From an uncultured Oscillospiraceae bacterium (lineage in GTDB: Bacteria; Bacillota; Clostridia; Oscillospirales; Oscillospiraceae), in assembly GCA_905236265.1 (NCBI GenBank), contig CAJOOV010000050.1, forward strand, positions 1-34,838: a stretch of DNA of 34,838 nt, in the 5' to 3' direction. Below, in pieces: positions 22,991 through 31,276 of this stretch. The notes below the pieces were generated by a model. It searched no databases and was not told the DNA's origin. It worked only from the letters and a program-made list of their open reading frames with translations. Positions within the stretch are counted from its first letter, which is position 1. Each line of letters opens with the position of its first letter. The translations under genes were made by a program, and so were the position numbers.

Positions 22991-23509
22991 ATGACCAATT
23001 TTACACCCGTAATGGGCTCCGTTCCCGCAAAACCGGCAAAGCCGGTATCCTACCGGCTGGTACCCATGAACCGGGAGCTGATCGCCCAGATTGCAGACAT
23101 CGAACGTGCGTGCTTCTCTGTGCCGTGGACGCAGGAGATGCTTTTGGAGGAGCTGGAGAGCCTGAACTCCACCTGCATTGTGGCGGTGACGCAGGAGAAT
23201 GAAGTGCTGGGCTATGCCAGCTTGACGGTGGTGCTGGACGAGGGCTATATCAATAATATCGCCGTAAAGCGGCAGTACCGCCGCATGGGGCTGGGCGGGG
23301 AGCTTTTGAAGGTGTTTATCCGCTTCGCTCAGGCAAACGGACTTGCCTTCCTCACCCTTGAGGTGCGTGATACAAATCTCGCCGCCCGGAGCCTCTATTC
23401 CGGCTTCGGCTTTCAGGAGGTGGGCAGGCGGAAAAACTACTACGACAAGCCCACGGAGGATGCCATTTTAATGACGAAATTCTTCCACCAAGAGGAAGAA
23501 AAACTGTGA
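22991..23509 (+). CDS. rimI: RimI-like GNAT N-acetyltransferase
   Basis: The protein has 172 residues from ATG 22991, which has AAGGAG upstream; an ATG at 22943 inside polA lacks one. The acetyl-CoA site is YRRMGLGGELL, and NNIAVKRQYRR, EVRDTNLAARSLYSGFGF and KNYY are typical of RimI, which acetylates the N-terminus of ribosomal protein S18. In many bacteria rimI neighbours the t6A genes; here polA precedes and tsaD is two genes downstream. The first 20 residues are not conserved. Confidence 0.88.
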   Translation: MTNFTPVMGSVPAKPAKPVSYRLVPMNRELIAQIADIERACFSVPWTQEMLLEELESLNSTCIVAVTQENEVLGYASLTVVLDEGYINNIAVKRQYRRMGLGGELLKVFIRFAQANGLAFLTLEVRDTNLAARSLYSGFGFQEVGRRKNYYDKPTEDAILMTKFFHQEEEKL

Positions 23510-23524
23510 AATCAAGGTGATAGC

Positions 23525-24196
23525 ATGGACAAAAAGCTCCTCCTTCAGGCGCTGACGAAGCTGGTTTCCGGCATGAGCCTTGTTGCCCTGCTTCTGTTTC
23601 CCGCCGCAGGCACGCCGGGGTTTCTCCGGGGATGGCTGCTGATGGGCGTGCTGTTTCTTCCCATGACGGCGGCAGGCTTTGTGATGCTGTTTCGTGCGCC
23701 TGAGCTGCTGCGCAGGCGGCTGAACGCCAACGAGCAGGAACAGACCCAGCGATGGGTGATTGCCCTGAGCGGGCTTATGTTTGCGGCAGCCTTCCTGCTG
23801 GCCGGACTGGATTACCGCTTTGGCTGGAGCAGCCTGCCCGGATGGGTTTCGGCTGCGGCCTGTCTGGTGTTCCTGCTGGGTTATGGGATGTTTGCTGTTG
23901 TACTGCGGGAGAATGTCTGGCTTTCCCGCACGGTGGAGGTGCAGAAGGGGCAGCAGGTGGTGGATACCGGGCTGTATGCTGTGGTGCGCCATCCCATGTA
24001 TTCCGCCACTTTACTTCTCTTTCTCTCTATGCCGCTGATTCTGGGCTCGCTGGTCTCCTTCGCCGTAATGCTGCTCTATCTGCCCATCCTGTATGTGCGC
24101 ATACGCAATGAGGAGCGGGTTCTGGAACAGGGACTCTCCGGCTATACCGACTATCAGCGCCGGGTGCGTTACCGGCTGATTCCCTTTCTCTGGTGA
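23525..24196 (+). CDS. Isoprenylcysteine carboxyl methyltransferase (ICMT) family membrane protein
   Basis: The protein has 223 residues; ATG 23525 has AAGGTGA upstream. Hydrophobic segments make about five membrane helices. The C-terminal catalytic motif is YAVVRHPMYSA, and RIRNEERVLEQ carries the paired glutamates of the family's SAM-binding core. In bacteria these enzymes methylate unknown small molecules, lipids or proteins; no prenylated protein is expected, so the substrate is open. It lies 15 bases after rimI, and tsaD starts 65 bases later, so all are probably one operon. Confidence 0.82.
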   Translation: MDKKLLLQALTKLVSGMSLVALLLFPAAGTPGFLRGWLLMGVLFLPMTAAGFVMLFRAPELLRRRLNANEQEQTQRWVIALSGLMFAAAFLLAGLDYRFGWSSLPGWVSAAACLVFLLGYGMFAVVLRENVWLSRTVEVQKGQQVVDTGLYAVVRHPMYSATLLLFLSMPLILGSLVSFAVMLLYLPILYVRIRNEERVLEQGLSGYTDYQRRVRYRLIPFLW

Positions 24197-24261
24197 GGGA
24201 GCATTGCCCATTGGCACACTGTATGAATGACCAAATACTTTGAAAAAGAGGAAACCGATCT

Positions 24262-25269
24262 ATGAAAATACTGGCAGTAGAATCCTCCTGCGACGAGACG
24301 GCAGTTGCCATTGTGGAGGACGGCAGGCGGGTGCTCTCCGACGCTGTGGCCTCCCAGATCGAGATGCACACCATCTACGGCGGGGTCGTGCCGGAAATCG
24401 CTTCAAGAAAGCACTTGGAGGCGATCTGCCTCATGGCAGATCAGGCGCTGGAGCAGGCGGGGCTGGAGCGGCGTGATTTGGACGCCGTGGCCTGCACCTA
24501 TGCCCCCGGACTCATCGGCGCAGTGCTGGTGGGAGTAAACTTTGCCAAGAGCGTGGCCTACGCCCTGAACCTGCCCCTGATTCCCGTTCACCACATCCGG
24601 GGACACATCGCCGCAAACTACATCACACATCCTGCGCTGGAGCCGCCCTTTCTCTGCCTGTGCGTCAGCGGCGGGAATACCATGATCGTGGACGTTCAGG
24701 ACTACACCCGCATGGAGCTTCTGGGCGCAACCAGAGACGATGCGGCAGGGGAGTGCTTCGACAAGGTCGCCCGTGTGCTGGGGATCGGCTATCCCGGCGG
24801 CGGCCCCATGGATCGGCTGGCGCAGGGGGGAGATGAAAAGAAATACCCCCTGCCCCGCTCCAAGGTGGACGGCGCACCGCTGGATATGTCCTTCTCCGGG
24901 CTGAAAACCGCCGCCTTGAACACCATCCACAACGCCAGCCAGAAGGGAGAGGCGCTGGATCTGCCCTCCTTTGCCGCCTCCTTCGGTCAGGCGGTGAGCG
25001 ACGAGCTGGTGCCAAGAGTGCTGCAGGCGGCGCAGATGACCGGGCGTAGGCGCATTGCCGCCGCCGGGGGTGTCTCCGCCAACAGCCGTATCCGGGGCGA
25101 TTTGCAGCGCATGTGCGCCCTGCATGGCTATGAGCTGTACCTCCCGGAGCTGAAGCTCTGCGGCGACAACGGCGCCATGATCGGCGCACAGGGGTATTAC
25201 GAGTATCTCGCCGGACATGTTGCGGATTCCACCCTGAACGGCTATGCAGGCAGACGGATTGACGAATGA
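24262..25269 (+). CDS. tsaD: tRNA threonylcarbamoyladenosine (t6A) synthase TsaD
   Basis: The protein has 335 residues, full length. ILAVESSCDETAVAIVE opens the ASKHA fold. H111 and H115 in HIRGHIAA are the metal-binding pair, and the GGNTMIVDV, DAAGECFDKVAR and FSGLKTA motifs are typical. It transfers threonylcarbamoyl to A37 of ANN-decoding tRNAs with TsaB and TsaE; these partner genes are not in this window. ATG 24262 has AAAAGAGG upstream. Confidence 0.96.
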   Translation: MKILAVESSCDETAVAIVEDGRRVLSDAVASQIEMHTIYGGVVPEIASRKHLEAICLMADQALEQAGLERRDLDAVACTYAPGLIGAVLVGVNFAKSVAYALNLPLIPVHHIRGHIAANYITHPALEPPFLCLCVSGGNTMIVDVQDYTRMELLGATRDDAAGECFDKVARVLGIGYPGGGPMDRLAQGGDEKKYPLPRSKVDGAPLDMSFSGLKTAALNTIHNASQKGEALDLPSFAASFGQAVSDELVPRVLQAAQMTGRRRIAAAGGVSANSRIRGDLQRMCALHGYELYLPELKLCGDNGAMIGAQGYYEYLAGHVADSTLNGYAGRRIDE

Positions 25270-25581
25270 TGATTATGTAAACTAAAGACGGAAAATCCCT
25301 GCCTCCGAAAGAGAGTGCGCCTGCGGCGGAAAAACGGGGAAAAGCGTTGAAAACACTGCAATCCCAATGTGCAAAACTCTGTGGAAATTGTGGACAACCT
25401 CCCCGGTGCGCCCCAGTTGCAGCAAGCGTTATGGACGAGGCGGCGGAGAGAGGGGCGGCGCAGGGGAGGAGGGAATCTTTTCTCCGGGACTGATTGAACA
25501 TTTCCCCCAAGTGTGCTACAATAGGGGGCATTCGCAAAGACGAAACCCCTTTTCGGGACGATAGAGAAGGACGTGTCAGAA
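25270..25581. other. Intergenic region with trpS promoter and DnaA-box-like sites
   Basis: This 312-base gap has no credible gene. It holds TGTGGAAAT and TGTGGACAA side by side at 25380-25397 (two and one mismatches from the DnaA box complement), a G-rich stretch at about 25440-25474, and the trpS promoter. No terminator after tsaD and no T-box leader were recognised; the transcribed leader of trpS is only about 55 bases. Confidence 0.6.
25494..25522 (+). promoter_or_regulatory. Promoter of trpS
   Basis: TTGAAC (25494-25499), a 17-base spacer and TACAAT (25517-25522). Confidence 0.85.
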
Positions 25582-26583
25582 ATGGAAGAGAAAAAACAGG
25601 TGATGCTCTCCGGCATCCAGCCCAGCGGCGAGCTGACGCTGGGCTCCTATCTGGGAGCCATCCGCAACTGGGCGGAGCGTGCGGATCAGTTTGACTGTTA
25701 TTATTTTATGGCGGATATGCACACCATCACCGTGCGCCAGAACCCGGCTGACCTGCGCCGGCGCACCCTGAGCCAGCTTGCCGCCTATATCGCCTGCGGC
25801 CTTGACCCGGAAAAGAACACGCTGTTCATCCAGAGCCATGTGCCGGAGCACGCCCAGCTTGGCTGGGTGCTGAACTGCTATACCATGTACGGTGAGCTGA
25901 CCCGGATGACCCAGTTCAAGGCAAAGAGCGCCCAGCACGCAGAGAACATCAACGCCGGACTGTTTGACTACCCGGTGCTGATGGCGGCGGACATTCTGAT
26001 CTACCAGCCGGACTATGTGCCCGTGGGGGATGACCAGAAGCAGCATGTGGAGCTGTGCCGGGACATTGCCGAGCGGTTCAACGGCATTTACGGGGATGTG
26101 TTCCGGATTCCCCAGCCCTATATCCCCAAGGTGGGTGCCAGAGTGATGAGCCTGACCAGCCCGGAGAACAAGATGTCCAAGTCTGACCATGACCCCAACG
26201 GCTGCGTCTATCTCCTTGAGCGCCCGGAGGACATTGCCCGCAAGTTCAAGCGCGCCGTGACGGACAGCGAGATGAGCGTGCGCTTTGACCCGGCGGCCAA
26301 GCCCGGCATCTCCAACCTGATGCAGATTTACGCCTGCGCCACCGGCAGCAGCTATGACCAGATTCAGCAGGAGTTTGACGGCAGGGGCTACGGCGCATTC
26401 AAAACGGCGGTGGGCGAGGCGGTCATCGAGATGAGCCGCCCCATCCGGGAGGAGACGGAGCGGCTTCTGAAGGACAAGGCCTATCTGGAGCAGGTCTACC
26501 GATCCGGCGCCGAGAAGGCCAGCTATATCGCAGGCAAGACCCTGCGCAAGGTCTACAAGAAGGTGGGCTTTATTCCCCGCTGA
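25582..26583 (+). CDS. trpS: Tryptophanyl-tRNA synthetase
   Basis: The protein has 333 residues from ATG 25582; AGAAGGA 10 bases before it makes this better placed than GTG 25573, one base after that site. The class I signatures are PSGELTLGSYLG (HIGH-like) and ENKMSKSD (KMSKS). QTMADMHTIT-like and GDDQKQHVEL regions bind tryptophan and ATP. Length is normal. It charges tRNA-Trp in the cytoplasm. The TagO/WecA-like gene follows after 47 bases and is probably co-transcribed. Confidence 0.96.
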   Translation: MEEKKQVMLSGIQPSGELTLGSYLGAIRNWAERADQFDCYYFMADMHTITVRQNPADLRRRTLSQLAAYIACGLDPEKNTLFIQSHVPEHAQLGWVLNCYTMYGELTRMTQFKAKSAQHAENINAGLFDYPVLMAADILIYQPDYVPVGDDQKQHVELCRDIAERFNGIYGDVFRIPQPYIPKVGARVMSLTSPENKMSKSDHDPNGCVYLLERPEDIARKFKRAVTDSEMSVRFDPAAKPGISNLMQIYACATGSSYDQIQQEFDGRGYGAFKTAVGEAVIEMSRPIREETERLLKDKAYLEQVYRSGAEKASYIAGKTLRKVYKKVGFIPR

Positions 26584-26630
26584 GGGCGGATTCACTATTA
26601 TGCCTGAGTGAGGGAGCAGGGTTTCGTAAC

Positions 26631-27770
26631 ATGAAGCTATTCAATTATCAATCCATGGCGATTGTGGTGGCGGCGCTGCTGATCTCCATGGTGGTGACCA
26701 TGGTCATGATGCCGCTGGTGCGCAGGCTTGCCCTGCGCTTGGGCGCCATTGACATGCCCGGAAAGGTGGGCACAGACAGCGAGCGCCACCTCCACACCAC
26801 GCCCACGCCGAGAATGGGAGGGCTTGCCATCTTTGCGGGGTTCCTTGCGGCAATGCTTACCTTTGTGGAGATCAATCTCCGGCTGGGAACGATGCTGCTG
26901 GGCGCTGTCATTCTGGTGGTGCTGGGCATGGTGGACGATGTAAAAAACCTCTCGGCGGGCTTTAAGCTGGTGGTGCAGGTGGCTGCTGCCTCCATCGCCG
27001 CCTCCGGCGGGAACATGATCCACTATCTCAGCGCCCCCCGGTTCCTCTTTGAGAGCGGGCATCTGGATCTGGGCATCTGGGCCATGCCGGTGACGGTGTT
27101 CTGGATTGTGCTGATTACCAACGCCGTGAACCTGATTGACGGTCTGGACGGGCTTGCCGCAGGGGTGTCGGTGATCTCCTCCATCTGTCTGGTGGTGGTG
27201 GCGCTGGTGTACTCCGATATGACCGTGGCGGTGCTGTGCGGGGCGCTGGCAGGGGGCTGCGTGGGCTTTCTGCCCTATAATATCAGCCCTGCCCGCATCT
27301 TTATGGGGGACACCGGCTCCACCTTCATCGGCTATGTCCTCGCCCTTGCCTCCGTGCAGGGTCTGTTTAAGATTTACGCATTGATCTCCTTTGCCGTGCC
27401 GTTTTTCATGCTGGGACTTCCCATTTTTGACGTGTGCTTTGCGGTAATCTCACGGGTCAGCCACGGTGAGAGCCCTATGAAGGCGGATCGGAAGCATGTC
27501 CACTACCGTCTGCTGGATATGGGTCTGAGCAAGCAGCAGACGGTTGCGGTGCTGTATGTGGTCTCCGGCATTCTGGGGGTCACCGCCGTGCTGCTCAGCA
27601 CGGTGAAGAGCCTTCGCTGGGTGCCCTTCGGGGTTGCGATTCTCTTCTTCGGCTATGTGGCCTACCGCTTCTACCACCACCGCCGGGCGCTGCTCCGGGG
27701 GGAGGGGCATAAGCACAGGGAGATCAGGGTTGACGTGCTCAGCGTGGGGCACAGGGAGAAAAAAGAGTAG
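26631..27770 (+). CDS. Undecaprenyl-phosphate GlcNAc-1-phosphate transferase (TagO/WecA/MraY family)
   Basis: The protein has 379 residues with about ten or eleven membrane helices. Catalytic motifs of the polyprenyl-phosphate transferase family are present: GMVDDVKNL with the DD pair, NAVNLIDGLDGLAAG, FMGDTGSTFIG, and the HVHYRLLDMG loop typical of WecA/TagO rather than MraY. It starts undecaprenyl-linked glycans such as teichoic acid or another wall polymer in the membrane. ATG 26631 has GGGAGCAGGG upstream. No glycosyltransferase partners are adjacent. Confidence 0.9.
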   Translation: MKLFNYQSMAIVVAALLISMVVTMVMMPLVRRLALRLGAIDMPGKVGTDSERHLHTTPTPRMGGLAIFAGFLAAMLTFVEINLRLGTMLLGAVILVVLGMVDDVKNLSAGFKLVVQVAAASIAASGGNMIHYLSAPRFLFESGHLDLGIWAMPVTVFWIVLITNAVNLIDGLDGLAAGVSVISSICLVVVALVYSDMTVAVLCGALAGGCVGFLPYNISPARIFMGDTGSTFIGYVLALASVQGLFKIYALISFAVPFFMLGLPIFDVCFAVISRVSHGESPMKADRKHVHYRLLDMGLSKQQTVAVLYVVSGILGVTAVLLSTVKSLRWVPFGVAILFFGYVAYRFYHHRRALLRGEGHKHREIRVDVLSVGHREKKE

Positions 27771-27783
27771 TGCTGCCGACCGG

Positions 27784-28059
27784 TCATCCCAGACCCATCA
27801 GCAGCACCAGCGCAAGGATAATCAGCCACTCCTCGTCCTCTGACTCCCGGAACAGATAGATCAGCACCAGCAGCAGGAGGATGTCCCCTGTGTCCAGCTT
27901 CCCCAGCCCCAGCAGATCCAGAATGCCGCCGCCCCCGGCATTCTTTTCATTTCCCAGTAGACGCTGCAGAAAGGACAGGGGAGAGCCGCCGCCCGGATGC
28001 TCTTCCGGTGCCGGCTCCAGAGGCTGAAAGCCCTCCTGAGGCGCATAGCGGTTATACAT
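27784..28059 (-). CDS. Small membrane protein (91 residues), unknown
   Basis: ATG 28059 follows GGGAGGGCGG and overlaps the previous stop by 8 bases. The N-terminus is Pro/Gly-rich (YAPQEGFQPLEPAPEE). A GGGGILDLLGLG stretch leads to two hydrophobic helices separated by an acidic turn (LLLLVLIYLFRESEDEEWLIILALVLLMG). It is likely a hairpin membrane protein. I recall similar small proteins in spore-forming Clostridia but no function. It is the third gene of a three-gene operon. Confidence 0.75.
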   Translation of the reverse strand: MYNRYAPQEGFQPLEPAPEEHPGGGSPLSFLQRLLGNEKNAGGGGILDLLGLGKLDTGDILLLLVLIYLFRESEDEEWLIILALVLLMGLG

Positions 28060-28429
28060 CGCCGCCCTCCCGGAGCAGCCCCATGGCGGCCTTAATGACC
28101 CGGCTCAGGCGGGTGATGCGGATGGCCTGATCCAGCTTGCCTGCCCGCTCCTCCCGCAGAAAGGGCTTCATGGCCTGAAGCAGCCGGGTCTTGTCGTCCT
28201 CTCCCTGCTGATAGACGGAGATCAGGGGCATCAGCTTGCCCAGAAGGGCGGGGTCCAGCATCTGGGACAGGGGGTTGGACTCCTGCACGGAGGGGGCGGC
28301 GGCATCCTGGGGCGGCGTATCCCCGCCGGGCGTCTGCTCCCCGGACAGGGAGTTTGCCAGCGACATGATCTGCTCCATGGCCTGGGGAGACGAGAGTATC
28401 TGGTTCAGTTTATCCTCAAACTCGGCCAT
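28052..28429 (-). CDS. Conserved hypothetical protein (125 residues)
   Basis: ATG 28429 has GGGAGG upstream. The N-terminus (EDKLNQILSSPQAMEQIMSLAN) and middle (LGKLMPLISVYQQG) are helical; a Pro/Gln-rich linker lies near 30-55 and the C-terminus is basic and helical (DKTRLLQAMKPFLREERAGK). No membrane segment. It starts 18 bases after the first gene's stop and overlaps the third gene. The SSPQAMEQIMSLA motif loosely resembles the SPQARELIQML segment of its neighbour, suggesting the two share a short helical domain. No function known. Confidence 0.75.
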   Translation of the reverse strand: MAEFEDKLNQILSSPQAMEQIMSLANSLSGEQTPGGDTPPQDAAAPSVQESNPLSQMLDPALLGKLMPLISVYQQGEDDKTRLLQAMKPFLREERAGKLDQAIRITRLSRVIKAAMGLLREGGDV

Positions 28430-28447
28430 AGAGACCGCCTCCCGTCT

Positions 28448-28714
28448 TTATTTCGGCATCTGCTTTTTCAGTGAATCCAGCACCCTTCCCCCCTCCGGGC
28501 TCTGACCGACCCGGTTGAGCATGGACTGAAGGGCTGCTGTGTCCCCGTTTTTGGCCTGCTTTGCCGCCTCGTTCAAATCCCCCTGCCGCTGCAGCATCTG
28601 AATCAGCTCCCTCGCCTGAGGGGACTGAACCAGCGTGCGAATGGCGGTGGGGTCATTGAGAATGGACTTCGCCTGAGGGTGCTCCAAAGGGGAAAAGGTT
28701 TGACGATCCGGCAT
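28448..28714 (-). CDS. Conserved hypothetical protein (88 residues)
   Basis: ATG 28714 has CAGGGAGGAAG upstream. The protein is all helical: DPTAIRTLVQSPQARELIQMLQRQG, AAKQAKNGDTAALQSMLNRV, then a basic tail. The first part resembles STI1/heat-shock-binding helices by pattern only. It leads the three-gene minus-strand operon and is divergent from the YfcE-like gene; the promoter is in 28715-28778 but no clear boxes were found. Function unknown. Confidence 0.75.
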   Translation of the reverse strand: MPDRQTFSPLEHPQAKSILNDPTAIRTLVQSPQARELIQMLQRQGDLNEAAKQAKNGDTAALQSMLNRVGQSPEGGRVLDSLKKQMPK

Positions 28715-28778
28715 ATTGCTTCCTCCCTGTGATAATCTGTTCCTATTCTATGCACCGGATAAAGGAGATGTGTACCCT

Positions 28779-29267
28779 ATGAAGCTCTTAATCCTGTCTG
28801 ATTCCCACGGAAGCGCAGAGAATATGCGCAGGGTGGTTTTGATTGAAAACCCGGATATGCTCCTGTTTCTGGGGGACGGCCAGTGCGACCTGCAGATGAT
28901 TCTGAAGGAGTTTCCGGCGCTGGAATGTCACGCAGTGCGGGGAAACTGCGATTACGCCAGCGACCTTGCGGAGGAAGCGCTGGTAGAGGCGCAGGGCGTG
29001 CGGATTTTCATGTGCCACGGACACACCTACGGCGTGAAGCACAGCTATGACCGGCTGCTGCGCCGGGGATACCTAAAGCGGGCGAAGCTGGTGTTGTCGG
29101 GACATACCCATACTGCGCTGATTCGGGAGCGGCTGGGGCTGACGCTGATAAACCCCGGCTCCGTGGGCTATTATTACGATCCCACCTATGCCGTGGTGTG
29201 GGTGGAGGACGCAAGCGTGGTCAGACAGGAGATCCGGCATTTGCAGTCTCCGGTTTTTGAACCGTGA
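28779..29267 (+). CDS. YfcE/MJ0936-type metallophosphoesterase
   Basis: The protein has 162 residues from ATG 28779, with AAAGGAGATG upstream; the upstream ATG at 28716 has no site. Metal-binding motifs follow in order: SDSHG (residues 8-12), GDGQCD, RGNCD, MCHGHTYG and LSGHTHTA. These are the hallmarks of the small YfcE phosphodiesterases. The biological substrate is unknown. It is divergent from the three small genes and lies just before the murB promoter. Confidence 0.9.
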   Translation: MKLLILSDSHGSAENMRRVVLIENPDMLLFLGDGQCDLQMILKEFPALECHAVRGNCDYASDLAEEALVEAQGVRIFMCHGHTYGVKHSYDRLLRRGYLKRAKLVLSGHTHTALIRERLGLTLINPGSVGYYYDPTYAVVWVEDASVVRQEIRHLQSPVFEP

Positions 29268-29281
29268 GCGGCAAATTTCTG

Positions 29282-29309
29282 TTGCCCTGCTGGGGATTCG
29301 TGATATAAT
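29282..29309 (+). promoter_or_regulatory. Promoter of murB-rapZ-whiA-dnaE
   Basis: TTGCCC (29282-29287), a 16-base spacer and a perfect TATAAT (29304-29309) preceded by TGA (extended -10). The start is near 29316. Confidence 0.8.
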
Positions 29310-29317
29310 GGAGCAGC

Positions 29318-29370
29318 GCTGTCCCATCGGCTGATGCAGACAGCCATCAGATCCGCCTTCTTGCAGGCGG
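29318..29370 (+). other. Structured leader upstream of murB
   Basis: Three short stems can form: GCTGTC (29318-29323) with GACAGC (29339-29344); CTGATG (29331-29336) with CATCAG (29345-29350); and CCGCCT (29353-29358) with AGGCGG (29365-29370). The first two overlap and exclude each other. No T run follows and no known riboswitch was recognised. Confidence 0.45.
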
Positions 29371-29395
29371 CAGCAAATCAACAGGAGGCATTGCG

Positions 29396-30310
29396 TTGAA
29401 TACCTTCCAGCTATTGAAAACGGAGCTGCACCGGGTCTGTCCCGGTCTTCAGATAAAGGAACACGAGCCTATGAAGGCCCACACCTCCTTCCGCATCGGC
29501 GGGCCTGTGGCGATGATGGCGTTCCCCGTCACCACGGAGGAGACCATTGCCACCATTCAGGCCGCCCGGCGTGTGGGCATCAAGCCGATTCTGCTGGGCA
29601 GGGGGACGAATCTCCTGTGCGGAGACGGCGAGCTGAACTATTTTATGATTAAAACCTATCCCGGACTGAGCCACATGGAGCAGGTGGGCAAAAACGGCAT
29701 CCTCTGCGGCGCAGGCATCCCCATGCGTCAGGTGGCCAGCTTTGCCCAGCAGCACAGTCTGACGGGTCTGGAATTTGCCCACGGCATCCCCGGCTCCATC
29801 GGGGGCGGCGTGGTGATGAACGCCGGTGCCTACGGGGGAGAGCTGGCAAATGTGGTGAAGCAGACCACGGCGCTGGATGAAAACGGAGAGGTCAAGATCT
29901 TCCGGGGGGAGGAGCAGGAGTTTGCCTACCGCAGCAGCGTTTTTATGAAACAGAAGCTGCTGGTGCTGGATGCCCTCATTGAGCTTGCGCCGGGGGACTC
30001 CGTGGCGATTCAGGCGAAGATGGACGACTTTCTTGCCCGCCGCAAGCGGACGCAGCCGCTGGAATACGCCAGCGGCGGCTCCATGTTCAAACGCCCTCAG
30101 GGCGCTTATGCCGCAGCGCTGATCGACAAGTGCGGTCTGAAGGGCTTTCGCATCGGGGATGCGCAGGTGTCGGAGAAGCACGCCGGTTTTGTCATCAACC
30201 GGGATCAAGCCACCTGCGAGGAGATCATGGCGCTGGTGAGCCATGTCCAGAGGGTCGTGCTGGAAAAGACAGGTTTCTCGCTGGAGATGGAGGTCATCCG
30301 TCTGTTCTGA
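29396..30310 (+). CDS. murB: UDP-N-acetylenolpyruvoylglucosamine reductase
   Basis: The protein has 304 residues from TTG 29396, 7 bases after AGGAGG. FAD motifs are LGRGTNLL and GIPGSIGGGVVMNAGAYGGE; FAYRSSVF holds the conserved Arg, and ASGGSMFKRP holds the catalytic Ser (about 227). HAGFVIN near the C-terminus is typical of type II MurB. It reduces the enolpyruvyl group to form UDP-MurNAc. It is the first gene of an operon with rapZ, whiA and dnaE. Confidence 0.96.
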   Translation: MNTFQLLKTELHRVCPGLQIKEHEPMKAHTSFRIGGPVAMMAFPVTTEETIATIQAARRVGIKPILLGRGTNLLCGDGELNYFMIKTYPGLSHMEQVGKNGILCGAGIPMRQVASFAQQHSLTGLEFAHGIPGSIGGGVVMNAGAYGGELANVVKQTTALDENGEVKIFRGEEQEFAYRSSVFMKQKLLVLDALIELAPGDSVAIQAKMDDFLARRKRTQPLEYASGGSMFKRPQGAYAAALIDKCGLKGFRIGDAQVSEKHAGFVINRDQATCEEIMALVSHVQRVVLEKTGFSLEMEVIRLF

Positions 30311-30358
30311 GCAGATGGGATATACGCAAAGAGAGCTGCCGGAGAGGAGAGAGGACAG

Positions 30359-31234
30359 ATGCGGTTCGTTATCATTTCAGGACTTTCCGGCGCAGGAAAG
30401 AGCAAGGCGGGGGAGTTTCTGGAGGACATCGGCTTTTATACGATAGACAATATGCCCCCGGCACTGATGCCCCGTTTTGCGGAGCTGGCCAAAAGCAATA
30501 CCAGCGGAACCTATGACAGGGTGGCGCTGGTCAGCGACATCCGGGGCGGGCACAGCTTTGAGGCGCTCTTTCAGGCCATGGACGAGATTCGCGATATGGG
30601 CTGTGAGTGCAAGCTGCTGTTTCTGGAGGCCAGCGTGCCCACGGTCATCGCACGCTACAAGGAGACCCGCCGCAGCCATCCCCTTGCCGCAGCAGGGGAG
30701 GGGCTGGAGAGTGCGATCATCAGAGAAAAGCAGCTTCTGGAGCCGGTGCGGGTGCGGGCGGACTATATTCTGGACTCCACCCAGTTCCACACCACGGCGC
30801 AGCTTCGGATTGCGCTTTTGGAGATGTTCTCCCACGGGGAGGACACCCGCCCGGTCTTTACCGTCACGGTACAGTCCTTCGGGTATAAATACGGTATCCC
30901 GCTGGACGGGGACTGGATTATGGACGTGCGCTTTCTGCCAAACCCGTTTTATATCACCCAGCTTCGGAGAAAGACGGGACTGGATCAGGAGGTGGTGGAC
31001 TATCTCAACGGCTTTGCCGCTACGGGGGAGTTTTGCGCCTATATGGAGCAGATGCTGCGCTTTCTCCTGCCTTTGTATGAGGAGGAGGGCAAGACCAATC
31101 TGGTGATCTGTATGGGCTGCACCGGGGGACAGCACCGCTCTGTGGCCATGGCGCACGCTGTGGCAGAAATGGTGGAGCGGCTGGGCTATCCGGTGAGCGA
31201 GACCCACCGGGACATGAACCGGGAGCGGAAATAA
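30359..31234 (+). CDS. rapZ: RapZ (YvcJ) family nucleotide-binding protein
   Basis: The protein has 291 residues; ATG 30359 has GGAGAGGAGAG upstream. The Walker A motif GLSGAGKS is at about 8-15, and DNMPPAL and the C-terminal GCTGGQHRSVAMAHAVAE are family hallmarks. In E. coli RapZ controls GlmS; in Firmicutes YvcJ binds nucleotides and influences cell-wall precursors or competence. It lies between murB (48-base gap) and whiA (42-base gap), consistent with wall-synthesis control. Confidence 0.95.
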   Translation: MRFVIISGLSGAGKSKAGEFLEDIGFYTIDNMPPALMPRFAELAKSNTSGTYDRVALVSDIRGGHSFEALFQAMDEIRDMGCECKLLFLEASVPTVIARYKETRRSHPLAAAGEGLESAIIREKQLLEPVRVRADYILDSTQFHTTAQLRIALLEMFSHGEDTRPVFTVTVQSFGYKYGIPLDGDWIMDVRFLPNPFYITQLRRKTGLDQEVVDYLNGFAATGEFCAYMEQMLRFLLPLYEEEGKTNLVICMGCTGGQHRSVAMAHAVAEMVERLGYPVSETHRDMNRERK

Positions 31235-31276
31235 CCAAAGCGCCGCCGGGAGCATTGACAGAAGAGGGGAGCAGAG

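Noticed and set aside
25440..25474. G-rich stretch as a G-quadruplex
   Set aside because: Only three runs of three or more G were found; the fourth tract is too short.
25523..25581. T-box riboswitch before trpS
   Set aside because: The leader is only about 55 bases, with no room for a T-box and no recognisable conserved elements.
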